Shown here: positions 1-11,389 of the stretch, piece after piece
Layout of the letters: every line of letters starts with the position of its first letter
Numbering within the stretch: position 1 is the stretch's first letter
Assembly (NCBI GenBank): GCA_002197995.1
Contig: NGZR01000006.1
Location: 1,116,001 to 1,180,000, forward strand
DNA: 64,000 nt
Direction of reading: 5' to 3'
DNA from: Gaeumannomyces sp. JS-464
Lineage: Eukaryota > Ascomycota > Sordariomycetes > Magnaporthales > Magnaporthaceae
Translations under genes and position numbers: made by a program
The notes under the pieces: generated by a model
Told to the model about the DNA's origin: nothing
Databases searched by the model: none
What the model saw: the letters and a program-made list of their open reading frames with translations, nothing else

Positions 1-700
1 AAATTGGTTAGTTAAAGTGCAAATTAGCGGGCCGGGGGTGCTTAGGGAATGCCGATTAATTAAGTGGTAAAGGCCGCCGATTTAATAAAAGGATAATTGG
101 GGGATCGATGCGCTTTTTAATACGAGTGTTTTTATAAAAAGGGGAAATGGGCATCGTATTCGTAAAAAAGGTTAAGAAGTATTTTCGAAAGCGTAACGGA
201 TTTTTAAACCGCCGGTTTAATAATCCCTGGATTTTATCTCGGCTAATTTCCCGTTTAACTATGGTTTTATTTGGGAAAAAAACGCGGCGTATTCCTTTAA
301 AGGCATTCGGAACGTCGTTTAAATAACTGTTTAGTTTAAAATTCGTGCGATTTTGGGAAAAAAAGGGCTGTAATCCGGTTAATAGGGTTATTTTAAAAAT
401 TAACTTTTATTATATAACCTGTATAAGTCTTTCGTTAAGCTTCCCTTTTAGCGGACCGGGGATTAATATCCCGTAATTTTCCAAATGCTTGCGGAAAATT
501 CGAGCGATCCGCTAATTAAGGTTTTCAAAGTGCGTTGCTTTTCACCTTTCGTAATTTTCGAGTACGTCGCTTAGGAGGTTGTTGCTATGCGTGTTTTCGT
601 ATAAAAGCAGTGTTTTAAACATCCATGCGTTCCGGCGAGCAATGGAAATTTCGTTGGGTAATTTTCCGAAGTTGTAAAAAAGGCTTGTTAAAAGGGGGAT
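1..700 (-). pseudogene. Unidentified RIP-degraded coding relic
   Basis: Read on the minus strand, this stretch gives long semi-continuous amino-acid text broken by few stops, for example a segment beginning NFGKLPNEISIARRN near position 675 and another containing IPGPLKGKLNERLIQ near position 430. The composition looks like real coding sequence after C-to-T decay. I do not recognise the family and cannot set a start or an end; it probably continues beyond the left edge of the window. No LTR, TIR or zinc knuckle is visible. It could be a transposon gene or a decayed host gene. Confidence 0.3.
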
Positions 701-1129
701 GTTAATGTTTTATGCTAAAAATTTAAAAAGGTTGTATAATAAAAGCGTACTTTTTGTAATTATACGTTGCTTATCGCTAAGATTTTCCGCTTATTATTTC
801 GAGGTATCGGATATGTTATTAGTAAGGGTTAACGAGCAATATCGTTTAGGTAATCGATTTAAAAGTCCAATCGCCTGCTTTAGGAAAGTGCTTAAAAGAA
901 TTACGTAACGCCCTTTTTACAGTTGTTTAAATCTTATAAATAAAAGTCCAGTCGCTTGTTTAAAAAGGTGCTTTTGTTATTCGATTAACTCGTATGTAAC
1001 GCGTTACCGAGCAGTGGAATACAATTCCTTTGCTTTTAGGCTTTTCCGTTTAACCCAATCGCTTTAAAAAAAAGGTATCGAACGGTTAAACCTTTTACTT
1101 TGCTTATTTGTGTTGCCTTTTTAAGCAAT

Positions 1130-1300
1130 ACTAATTAGTGTTAATAGGAGTGGTACTTTTGTAAGCACGGAAATCTTTTAAAAGGAAAGAACAAAGATTT
1201 ATAAATTTGGAACTGGTGTTTATTTATGTAGGAATTTAATTATAGGAAGGGGATTATAAAATCCCCTTTTGTAAGCTCGTAAAAGCGCACGGCCCGTAGG
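1130..1300 (+). repeat. Dispersed repeat, inverted copy of the 13.74-13.85 kb segment
   Basis: The block AACAAAGATTTATAAATTTGG (here at about 1189-1209) followed by a GGAAGGRGATT-like run and a G4/C4 hairpin is also found as the reverse complement near 13740-13830. Both copies have the same order: the AAAGATTTATAAATTTGGAA block, then a GTTTATTTATG or GTTTCTTTATTG block, then the hairpin. This points to one repeat family in opposite orientations. Its class (LTR, TIR or internal fragment) is not resolved. Confidence 0.5.
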
Positions 1301-2129
1301 CTTGCGGCTTTACGAAGCGTGGGCTTTTTTTGGATGCACGCGTTAAATTACGTAGATTAATAATATTTATAATTTCGATAAAACTGGCGGTTTTATAATT
1401 ATAATCGCCGCTGTTATAATTATTATAACGTTAAAAAACCGTGGTAAAACAAAGCTAATCCGGTTTAACAACCGGAAATGAGCTACGGTTATTTAAAAGG
1501 TTAATTGCTACAATTAAGCGATTTTTTTTATTATCGTTAAAAAGTAATACCACTTAGCGAATTGGTATTTAAAAACCAACTTTTTACACGATTAAATTAT
1601 TTTAATAAATTTTAACGGGTAAATTACGAACAAACTCGGCTTAAAATGGATTTAACATTTTAATAAACACATTGCATCGCGTATAAAAAGCACTTATTTT
1701 TATTAATACTAAACGAATATAAAAACTAGTATTTAACGAATTTTAAACTTTATTATTAAAAATATAACCTTATTACGTTTTATATACTTTTGCATTTGTA
1801 TTATTATTTTTTAACCTTTTAATTTTAAATGTTTTAGCTTGTTAAAAAAAAGCGTACAGTTAATAAATCGAAAACTTAATAAAATTATACTTTAATTAGG
1901 TAATTAAAGTCGAGTTTTTCAGCGTTTAAAACGGCATTTTTAACTTTATAACTAAAAAAAACATTTAAAAAAGGTTTTAAAAAGCTAGGTTTACTTTTTT
2001 TTAATTTAAATTTAGTTTTGGAAAAGTTAAATGTTACGACCATAGGAAAAAAGGAAGCGGGGCACCCTTAATTAAAAAAAAGGGTCGCGACAGCTTTATA
2101 AGCACGGTTACGTGCTTAACGGTAAAAAA

Positions 2130-2316
2130 TATGTAAGTTATAAATATAGCTAGTATAGTTAACACTACTTTTAAAAATATATAAGTTATAAATATAACTA
2201 GCATATTTAGCACTACTTTTGAAAATATGTAAGCTATGGATATAACTAGCATATCCAAAACCACTTTCGAAAATATAAAAGTTATAAATACAACTAATAT
2301 ATTCGGCGGTTAAAAA
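2130..2316. repeat. 48-bp tandem repeat, about 3.9 copies
   Basis: Units start at 2130, 2178, 2226 and 2274, so the period is exactly 48 bp. Each unit contains a variant of AAGTTATAAATATAACTAG followed by a CACTACTTTT block. Since 48 is a multiple of three, the minus strand reads as a 16-residue repeat with a SYIYNLYIF-like core. I regard this as incidental, since the AT-rich frame has no flanking coding support. Confidence 0.85.
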
Positions 2317-3540
2317 AAGCATGTAATTATAAAAAGAACAAATTTCCTTTTATTTTAAATAGTTTTAACTAAAGTTTTAGCATTAATTAACTTAAGTTAG
2401 CTTTTAAACATCTTTTAAAACAAGTAATTAAATTATCCTTTTAAATTACAAGTTTTTATTAAAAGGTCGGTTTTTATTAATGCAATTACGGGTTTTAGCC
2501 CGTGGCTAATAGCCTATTAAAACGCGATACACTTACGCAGCAACTACGCTGCCAAATATAACCGGATCCGCTTTTAGGTTTGCAAAACAGCCCTTTTCCC
2601 TTTTTAACTTTTATAATTTAATTAATTTACCAAAGTATTTATAAGCGTGCATTACGTTATATATTAAATCCAATTAAACTTAACGACCTTTTTTAACTAA
2701 AGGCCGAAGCTTTATAAGCTCGGCACTTTTACGTACAAGCCCCACTTATTCGATAAACTAGCTTTAGCTAAATTTTCCTTAAATGCACTTTAAGTACAAG
2801 CGTTAACTCCGCATTAAAAGCGCATTCCGGCTTTATTTTTACTTTAAATAGTTTTTAAAGTAAATACGAATGGGTTAAAAGCTAAACGGATATATAATGT
2901 GGTTAAAATTACCAAAATAAATTTAAAAAAGTCGTCGAGCAATAAAATATTATTACTATACCTATTTTACACTTAACTTACCTAATTAACCAACCCGATT
3001 AACCCACTACTTTCGCTTATGTAACTTTCCCTTTTATGCTTAATATTAAAGCATAACAATTAATAGCAACTTTTACCCGAGTGTATTTCCAGCATCGAGT
3101 TTACTAGCACTTTTATCGCACTTTTTTTACCCGAAAAGATAATAATGCTTTTTTATATACTGTTACCCCTTTTGCTTAAATTTGTTTCTCTTTTCGCTTT
3201 TTCTTTTTTTAGCTTTTCGGCATTTAATACCATTAGCATTAAATTTTACATTAATTTTATTACCCGTTCCCGAGCTTTAACTTTTCGCGCTTTTAGCATT
3301 TTAACTTAAAAAGCATTCGTTCCGTTTACATTTACATTAAACGAAAAACTTTACCGAAACCCAAATATTATTATACGCATTTATCGATATATCGAAATTA
3401 GCCCCGAAAATTTAAGCGTTTTTAACAACTTTAAAAAAAGGTATTTATTTCGCGACCGTTAAGCGTATTAAAACCTTAGGTTTAAACGTGGAAAATTAGC
3501 TTTATTTTTAAACAGCTTTTAGCGATAAAACCGTTTATCA

Positions 3541-3741
3541 CGGCTAGTAAGGCCCTCGTTAATAGCTGGAAGTGCGGGGCTTGTGGAAACCCGCAGCCCT
3601 TATCGCAAATAAAAGCGGGCCTTACTAGCGGCCCTTTACAAAATTGGGGATATCCCAATTTTATGCAGGTCGGGCCTTCCGGGCCTCCCTCGCTCGAATA
3701 ACAATCAACTTTACTGCTAACGTTTATTTGCCTACCTAACA
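3541..3741 (+). repeat. Left LTR-like direct repeat of Gypsy-A
   Basis: It matches 12425-12626 over about 200 bp, sharing the blocks GTGCGGGGCTTGTG, GGGCCTTAYTAGCGGCCC and CTCGCTCGAATAACAATC. The differences are mostly C/T and G/A transitions, as RIP would give. The repeat ends in TAACA. The left boundary is uncertain because weak similarity continues upstream of the GTTAATAG block at 3558. Just after it lies a TGGTAGCA-like string that could be a primer-binding site. Confidence 0.75.
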
Positions 3742-3825
3742 GCCCTAATAAATGGTAGCAACTCGGAAAACCTAAGCGACCGACGCCTATAACCGCGAGA
3801 GTGTTACATTTCCCCCTTTCGAAAA

Positions 3826-4060
3826 TCCGACCTGCTTGTAGCGCGACGATTTTCTCGTTCCTCCCGGGCCTTTATTTAAGGCGACGCCGGTACTTACGTC
3901 TTAACTTGCTTGCGGCGCGCGGGACGCTTTAAACACCACTTCCTTAAAGATCCGACCTGCTTATAGCGCGACGATTTTCCCTAATCAATCCTTCGATCGA
4001 CCTTTGCTTAAAGCGACGCTAATTTTTACGTTCCAATCTGCTTATAGCGCGAGGAACGCT
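3826..4060 (+). repeat. Tandem duplication in the Gypsy-A leader
   Basis: A composite unit of about 125 bp occurs twice. The first half carries CCGACCTGCTTRTAGCGCGACG (about 3828 and 3953). The second half carries a GCGACGCYRRTA-like block followed by a GCTT..GCGCGRGGAACGC-like block (about 3880-3930 and 4012-4055). It lies between the left LTR and the gag relic, where untranslated leader is expected. It has kept more C and G than its surroundings. Confidence 0.6.
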
Positions 4061-4279
4061 TTACTAACCACTACCAATCGTCGTTCCCTTCGTTAGGCTA
4101 AACGCGATTAAAACACTAAATCCCTTTTCACGTTAGGCTTTAAACGGGCGAAAACCTCAAACTCCCTGTTTTTTACCTACCTACCCATTTAACCGTTATT
4201 TCGCTATTACCTTACCCGTAAAACACTATGGCGGACCCCCATTCGCCCGAGGATTAACCTTAAAATTAAAGCAATAAAA

Positions 4280-6560
4280 CGCCCATACCCGGTGCGATGC
4301 CGGAATCCTTTTTGCTTAAAAGCGATAGTTTTGTACCGCATAAAGCCATTACCGACCTATCGCATAACGATAATGTGCAGCTAAAACGGGCTAAACGCGC
4401 TAAGCCAATTAGCGCATTAGCCTTTTTTTTGCCCAAAGCATTAGGGTGTTAACCAAAACGCCCGTTGTTATTTACACTTTTGCCTTTTTTCCGCCTTTAA
4501 TACACGCCCGGGAAAGATCGATTTTAACCGCTAACTTTAATTAACGCGTTTATAACCTTCCAAAACGAATTACGAGGCACCTTTTTAAGCTTCGTTTAAA
4601 AGCGACGAGTATTAGCGCGTTACCGGCAAAAACGAAAGTTTTAAGCTTGGATTTAACAGCGATTTTATCCGCCGAATAAAAGCATAAATTAAAAAGCAAA
4701 ACGATCGATTATATCGGGCTTTCGATCGGTTTAACCAAATGCGAAAAAGCTAACGCTAATTTCGAAACATCCAATTTAAGCAAACTAATACTTTTAAGCA
4801 AATTATAACGAAGTTAGGCAATATCGAAAACAATCGCGAGCATTTTAGGCGCTTTAAATACGAGCGTTATTATAGCCCAAATGTTAAAAGCAATCGTGCC
4901 TGTTAACTTTCGCCGAACTTGCGTAAAGCTAATCGCCGGCTTAGTAAAATCCGACAAAATAAACAGCCGGCCGTTAAGTTGAAAAACGAGGATTTAATTG
5001 CTATAATTAGGCTTATTGCAAAGGCTAATCGTTATAAAAAACCCGATAGCGATCGCCACCGCTTTTAAAAGCCCAATCGCGAGTATAACCGGACTTTACG
5101 CACGGTTACGGTTAATTAAGGTCGTAATTTATAAGCCTTTTCCGATTTCGATTTGGATTTTAGCGAAAATTAAAACGGAATTTCGCTAAAATTTTAACCG
5201 GCTTAACGAATTAAAAAAAGCCATTGTGTTTATCGACCTTTTCGGGCTACCCCCGTTAATAACCCTTGGTAAAATCCGGCTTGTAATTTTAATAACCTTT
5301 ACGTTCCGAATCGTAAAAATCGCGATTAAAATAACCGTCGTTACTAATAAAACCGAAAAAAACTAACGATTTAGCGATCCGCCGTCGGCGTTAACAAACT
5401 TTCGATATTATTATATCGATTCGGCTTTAAAAAAATCGTTTCCTTTTTAAGCGAAAAATGATCGGCATTTTTAACCTTTACCAAAAGGATTTAAAAAATT
5501 AAAGCATTTTTTTAATTTAAAGCTAATAATTTTTACAAACGTTTACGCATTTACGAAACGTATTAACATTTTTCGTAAAAACTTAAACACGGTTTAAAAC
5601 GTCGATTATTAGCTTTTTAACCTTTTTAAATTTTATTAAAAAGTTTTGCATTTATTTAATGGAATAACCAATTAAACCGCGATAAACGTACGGTTTTAAA
5701 AGCTTAAAGTTTTATAATAATCCTTACGGTTTTAAAGCGACAATTCGCTTTAAATGCTGGCAAAGCCACTAAGCTTTTTACCGAAACGACGTTTAGCTTT
5801 CGCAATTTAGCTGTAAACGAGTTTACTTTGCACTAATTTGTATTTAAAATGCTTCGTTATACTAAAAGCATAAGCATTACCTAAAGCGGCAATTAGTACG
5901 GCATTATAATTTAAATTTAAAACCGTTTAAATTTAAGCATCTAAACGAAATTGCGAATTTTTAAGCTTATAAAAACTCGCATTAAATATTTTCGTTTTAT
6001 TAAAAAAAATAACCTCGTTTTTATCGCTATCGCTAAAAAGCAATATTTTAACGCGATTGCTAAAAAGCATAACTTCCGTTAAAAGGGCTATAACGACGAT
6101 TATAACGGCAAGCACAAGTATCGTAATAACCGTAACTTTCGCGAAAAGCACCGAAATAACCGTTACCGGCATTATTACGACTTTTATCGAGGTAACCGGT
6201 ATAACTTACACCGTTAAAAATCTTATAAAATTTACCGCCGAAATAATCGGGATCGCGGTTATAAGCCCCGCGACGATTACAAACCTCGTAATAAGCGTAA
6301 CAAATATAAAGCTCGTAATAGTTGTAAAAACGATTATAAGCGAGTTGATAAATACGGTAATCGCCGCGATAAAAACCGCGATAACCGCTAGCGAAACCGC
6401 ATTTATAACGTTAATAACGGTAACGCAAATGCAAAGGATTTTCCAAACGCTTATAACGATGCTAACAATAACGATAATGCTAGCGAGGCTTTTTTAAGCG
6501 ATATAAACGACATTTATGTTATCGATAATTGTTAAGCTGATTTATAAACCTGCAAACGTT
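4280..6560 (+). pseudogene. Gypsy-A gag relic
   Basis: After an ATG at about 4291 the plus strand gives MPESFLLKSDSFVPHK and further charged text broken by many stops. A strongly basic, Asn/Arg/Tyr-rich stretch at about 6080-6480 is typical of the nucleic-acid-binding tail of fungal gypsy Gag. It is followed by a CKRC pair at about 6547-6560, likely the first half of a zinc finger. The Thr/Ile-rich open frame at 6057-6497 is the out-of-frame shadow of this basic region, created by RIP removing stops. Confidence 0.55.
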
Positions 6561-6719
6561 GCGGTATCGTTATACCTTTTCGCAATTTGCTTTTCGTTTA
6601 TTTTACGGTTTGTTTTAGCGAATTTATTTATTAAATTAACGAAAATTATATTTTTTACGTGTTTAAAAAAATTAACGTTGTAAAAAAAAAACTATTAAAG
6701 TTAACGCCGAGGCAATTTT

Positions 6720-7500
6720 TTTAAACGGATATTTATATGTTAAAATAACGATCCGGCTTTTTGTTAACGCCTAAAAAACTTAAATTTGTGCTAATTTCGG
6801 ATTTGGCCGAAACCTTATCGCTAAAAACTTTTTTCGCGATTACGAATATAAGATTTTCGACGTTATAAACCTTAACGCATAGCTTATTTTTTCCGGCTGG
6901 AATTTTAAACGATTTAAACGTGTTAATAAGTTCGCCCAAATCACGTTTTTTATTTCCGAATTCTTTTTTAACGGTAATCCCGGAGTAATTTAGCAAACGG
7001 CTTACGTTTGGATTGTGGACCAATTAACGGCTGGCATAATTTTCGAAATCGCTTTTTTTAAGCTTCGAAATGCATTTATCGATTTCGCAATCGATTTAAT
7101 TAACTTTTTTTAAATTACTTTTACGTGCTTATTATAATAATAAAAAAGGCATAGCAATCGTGCGAATAGTTAAATGCTTTAAAATAATCGTAATTCCGGC
7201 TTAACAAATAGTGGCCATCCCGGTAACGTATTTCCCTTTTTTTAAAAAACGGAGTTTTTTGCTAAAAGGCGACCACCCTATTGTTTTAAATGCTATGGTT
7301 AATTATAAAACTAAGCCCGTTTGCTTAGTTTATAATACGTCGAACTAACCTTTTTAACTGGCTAAAAATGTACGTATAGCTATTATTAAAAAGCATATGG
7401 ATTAAATTTATTAAATGTTCGATTTTAAAACCGCTTTTAAAGCTATTACGAGCGTAAATGCATTAGTTATCGCGGTTTAAAGCTTTTAAGCTAAGCACGG
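6720..7500 (+). pseudogene. Gypsy-A aspartic protease relic
   Basis: The plus strand reads through a retropepsin-like region. CANFGFGRN at about 6788-6814 corresponds to the family pattern C-A-D-S-G-x-G, so the catalytic D-S-G has become N-F-G, the outcome expected from G-to-A and C-to-T decay. Downstream text such as IFSGWNFKRFK, VWIVDQLTAGI and NVRIAIIKKHMD fits the rest of the domain and the linker to RT. Two stops or more per 100 codons make it non-functional. The minus-strand open frame at 6733-7023 is a shadow. Confidence 0.55.
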
Positions 7501-7749
7501 CGCCGAATACGGCTTTAAAACCCTTTCGACCTTCCTTTTTTCGGCCGAAAGCCCCGCTATCGAAACCGCCGCCGGCACCGGCTTTAGCGAGGAAAAGCAG
7601 GTAATTTAGGCAATGCAATTAAACCATAAGTTTTACAACCTTTTACAGTTAAGCGATTAAGCATTACCTGCAGGTAAATGCCAAAATCCAAAAAACTTAC
7701 GGGCGGAGCGGGCGTGCTAACCAAAGTTACTTTCCGATTAGATTTACAA

Positions 7750-7890
7750 TGTTATGGCGTGGCGTGCCCTCTCGTGCAGCCTTGCCTCACGAAGGGTACT
7801 TGAGCCTCCAATTAAGCCAAAGTGTCAGCTTTGGCTTAGTCGTCCTTTTGGTAGCAAGTGGGTGGAGGCTCCTACTGCCGAACCGTGACA
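7750..7890 (+). mobile_element. Solo LTR (141 bp) with 5-bp target-site duplication
   Basis: The segment begins TGTTATGGCG and ends CCGTGACA (TG...CA termini). It is flanked by perfect 5-bp direct repeats TACAA at 7745-7749 and 7891-7895. It is GC-rich and shows no RIP decay although it sits inside a heavily decayed element. It contains nested inverted repeats: GAGCCTCC / GGAGGCTC outside and AAGCCAAAG / CTTTGGCTT inside. A solo LTR left by LTR-LTR recombination is the simplest reading. No matching internal element is in the window. Confidence 0.85.
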
Positions 7891-8059
7891 TACAATATAA
7901 CATTAAGAAAAGCAAAAATAAAAAAGCTTATAATGCTAAGAAAGTTAACCTTCCGGGATTTTAAAAACTAAAACCTTTAGGACTTTTAAAACCTTTAAAA
8001 CCTTTAAAACCTTAAACATTAAAATCCCGGACTAAACGTTAATATTAATTACGGAAACC

Positions 8060-9480
8060 CTATGTTTAACCTTTTAAAAGCTTTGCTTAAAGTGCTAAAA
8101 AAGCGCTTAGCAATTAAAGCATCTAGCAAAGCACTTTACATTTTAACGAAAAACAAAATGCACGTTTATAACGGCGACTTTACGAAAGCGCGTATTTTTA
8201 AAAACATTTATAAGCGTGCCGATATTTGGCGGGACCGTAGCCGTATCGATATTTTTAAAAACGAGTAAATGAAAATCCCTTTTATAAAAGGGTGGCAAAA
8301 TTAAAATGCCAAATTATTTAACAAGCCTTATCTCGTAACCCGCAAAAAGAAAAACGTTATCGACCAAACTTACGGCAAGCTTAACGAATAAAAGCGATTA
8401 AAACCAGTTAACCACGCTACTTTTTTTGTATTCGTGGCAACTGTGCCGGTACCGGTCTTTGGGGTGAGAAGGCCTTTAGATTTATATATATCCAAAAGCT
8501 GTTTGTCTTTTAAGTACAAAGAAAGGGCTCATCGTACGAGCCTTGCCTGATATATATATCCTATGCCGGAAGCCGCGGGGTGCGATCGTACAAGGCAAAT
8601 CCCGGAGTCGGGACCTAACTTGGAACTTGCACAGCCTCCGTGCATAACGGCCTGGCCGGTGATTTCCGTGCCGGAGCCTCCGTGCCGGGGAAACGTTGTT
8701 TCCTGCCACGAAGCCTCGGGCCGTAGATCTTCCCGCCTTCCGTAAATAGCCTTGTGCGACCTTTGGCTGCCCATTTAACATTTTGCGTTTCTTTGCTTTA
8801 TCGTGTGGCGCATAGTGCACGGCCAGCCTAAAAGCCGTATAATCGTTAACTTACGCTAACTTAACAAAGTTATTATGCCAAACGCTTACCTTTTACCTTT
8901 TTAATAAAACGTAATCAAGGCTTTTAAAAGTAAAAAATACGCGATAACCGTAAACGTAATGGCGTTTTTTTTCCAGTTTTTCGTGCATTCGGAATATCGA
9001 AACCGGCTTACGATTATAAACTACCGAGGTTTTAAACGCTTACGTATAGCCTGTATAAAATATCGGAATAGCTTTGCCTACGTTTAGCGGTTTATGGATA
9101 ACCGTTTTTAACCTTTTAAATCCTTTTACCGCTGCTTCGTCGACGATATTATCATTTTTTCGAACAATTTCCAAAACTACTAACGTTATTTAAAAACGAT
9201 TTTTAAAATGTTCGAAAATAAAAGCATCGTTATTTCCTTTAAAAAAAGCTTCGTCGGGTATTTTAACGTTAAACTGCTTGGATTTTACGTTAACGTTTTA
9301 AGACTTTCCACCACGGAATTACGAGTTTAATGTTTTAAAAATTTAGCTTTTTTTAGCACGCTTAAGTTTTTGGAAACGTACTTTAGCAATACCGGATTTT
9401 TGCGCTTTATAATCCCCTATTACGCCAAAATCGCGGAGCTTTTACAAAAACGAAAAGTCCTACTGCTGGTTAAAAACCGG
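8060..9480 (+). pseudogene. Gypsy-A reverse transcriptase relic (interrupted)
   Basis: The relic starts with text matching the fungal gypsy pre-RT region (RADIWRDRSRID, then a MKIPF segment around 8270) and runs to FVFVATVP near 8450. There a GC-rich insert interrupts it. It resumes near 8828 with KSRIIVNLR and continues through MAFFFQFFVH and the RT active-site motif FVDDIIIFS at 9136-9162. It ends with the connection GFLRFIIPYYAKIAE near 9390-9450. The double-Asp active site survives, but the frame has many stops. Confidence 0.8.
8471..8829. mobile_element. GC-rich ~350-bp insertion of unknown class inside the RT relic
   Basis: RT text reads VRRPL up to about 8476 and resumes as LKSRIIV from about 8828, so the intervening segment is an insertion. 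Possible 5-bp duplications are GGCCT (8471-8475) and AGCCT (8825-8829), differing by one G/A change. No TG...CA ends or long TIRs are visible. Its minus-strand 112-residue open frame is Arg-rich and matches nothing I recognise. It has little RIP decay. A SINE, a solo LTR or a MITE are all possible. Confidence 0.55.
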
Positions 9481-10095
9481 AAATAAGGCAAAAATAAAAA
9501 AGGTTAGCGTTAGCACTACGCAAAAAGCACCGCTTTTACGCTTACTTTTAGCGAAATCAAATCCTTCGAAGCATTCCAAAAGTTTATTTGCAAAAAAATG
9601 CGCTTGCACCATTACGACCTAAACCGCACGCTATTTTGCAAATTAACAAAAGCTTTAAACGCGGTTTTAAAATTATGGTATTCCAAACCAAGCCGGAATA
9701 CGTTTGGAAATTAAAATTGTAATTTCGTCGATATTGGTTTAACCGATTATATTCCTTAGTTAATGTTTAATAATACCTAAGCTTAATTACGGACTTTTAA
9801 AATTAAAAGTAGCTTATTTAGTTTAGGTTTGCAAACGATTTCGCACCGTTTTCCATTTTAATAATAAAAACCGTATTGTTATATTTACAAATTATAATGC
9901 CACTTTTGGAATCGTTAATAGGATTTGTTTTAATATTGTTTTTACGAACCGGGCTAACAAACGTTTAATTAACGCTTTTATTTATTTTAGCGTTTACCTT
10001 TTAAATGTTTATTACGTGCCAAAACGCTTTAACCTTATGCCCGACGCATTATCCCGTTTCCCCGCAGTAATTAGGGATTTTAAAACTCGCGTTAA
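9481..10095 (+). pseudogene. Gypsy-A RNase H relic
   Basis: Plus-strand text continues from the RT: KKMRLHHYDLNRTLF near 9593 corresponds to the start of the RNase H fold, followed by the KPSRNTFGN region near 9690. The domain closes with the family signature MPDALSRFP at about 10036-10062, which marks the RNase H/integrase junction in fungal gypsy elements. There are multiple stops. Catalytic acidic residues cannot all be placed with confidence. Confidence 0.6.
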
Positions 10096-11380
10096 GCTTA
10101 ACGAGCTTATGCTGGATTTGCTTTAAAATAAAAGCTTTAACGATAATAACGATAAAGGTTAAACACGTATTGCAAATAGCCGAAACAGTTATAAAAAAAA
10201 CTTACGTTTTTAATTTATTAAGCATTATAAGGAAAACCCCGTATTTTATAAACTAATTCGGGAATTCGCAACTTTTCGCCCTGGTAAAAAGCCCTTTAAA
10301 CACGACAACGTGCTAAATGCTTCGAAACCCGGGCACCTTTTCGTATTATCGATAGCCTATTATATAATAAGAATAACGACGGAATCGAACGTTTAGTTAT
10401 CCCTTTCCTTTAGTAAAAACCTTTTTAAAAAAAGCTTATAATTATAAACAACCATTTCGGCCGATAGAAAATAACAAATGCGTTTGCAAAAGTGCATTTC
10501 CGGTTTAAAAAAACGCTAAATCGATTAGTATATTAAGCATTATTACGTTTATAGCATAAACTAAATCGATAATTAAAAGCTTATTGGGACTTTCCAACTT
10601 ATCCAGGTTTTTATAAAGCCGATAAGCGTGCTGGCTATGGATTTTATTACGGCTTTATTTACGGTACCGTTAGCTAACACATTTTGGCAATTAAGCACCT
10701 ATAACGCTTATAATGCCTTTTTAACGGTTACAAAAAAACTTTTAAACGGAGTATCCTAATTCCTAGCTATAACACTTACGGCGCTAAATACTAGGCATCC
10801 CTTTTACTACGGCATTTCCTAATAGCCGATTGGCTTTACCCTTGTACTATTATTTTTAATAGGGACGCTAAGTTTACCGGCACTTTTTAGCAAACCGTTT
10901 GGAAGGCTTTGGCACTAAGCTGGCTATAATAATAGCCTGTCACCTTTAGGCTAATAGCTAGTCCAAAAGGAAAATTAACTTGTAAAATTAGCTTTACGTT
11001 TTTACGCTTAAAAGCATTTTAACAATTGGGTTAATATATTCCTAGTATTTTAATAGGATATTAACAATTCCACTATATTAGCTATAAACTATTCGCCGTA
11101 CGAGTTTCTTTTCGGATTTAAACTTTCAGGTTTTATCGCTCGCCTAACCAACTCGGATTCCAAAAACACTTTTAATTTCCAATACGTTAAAAAGCATTTC
11201 CGACAAAAAGCTTAATACGTTATAAACCTGGCTGCTTTCGAAATAAAAAGGATTTACGATAATAAACACCGCTATAAAAAGTTTAACGTTGGAAACCAAG
11301 TTTGGCTAAAAATGGGCACGGCTTATAAGCCGCGTAATGGCGCGACAAAATAACAAACGGCTTTTTTTCGTTAAAAGCCT
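10096..11380 (+). pseudogene. Gypsy-A integrase relic
   Basis: AMDFITALF at about 10633-10659 holds the first catalytic Asp of the DDE triad. IIFNRDAKFTG at about 10849-10881 corresponds to the second motif (family I-S-D-R-D-A-K-F), with the catalytic Asp changed to Asn. YEFLFGFK near 11100 and FNVGNQVWLKM near 11282 match the C-terminal half including the GPY-type region. The frame is interrupted by stops and the catalytic core is damaged. Confidence 0.7.
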
Positions 11381-11389
11381 TACACTATT

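Larger units (their letters stand above)
701..3540. other. AT-rich RIP-degraded stretch without a gene
   Basis: No convincing coding frame is visible. The open frames here are short and AT-driven. The stretch holds a hairpin near 1241-1271 (AAGGGGAT / ATCCCCTT arms), a slightly GC-richer patch at about 1275-1335, a dispersed repeat shared with 13.74-13.85 kb, and a 48-bp tandem repeat at 2130-2316, the last two annotated separately. Base composition suggests decayed transposon sequence. Confidence 0.6.

Noticed and set aside
6057..6497. 146-codon Thr/Ile-rich open frame
   Set aside because: It is a shadow of the Arg/Asn/Tyr-rich gag tail of Gypsy-A in another frame. RIP removed stops in this frame and the composition is low-complexity.
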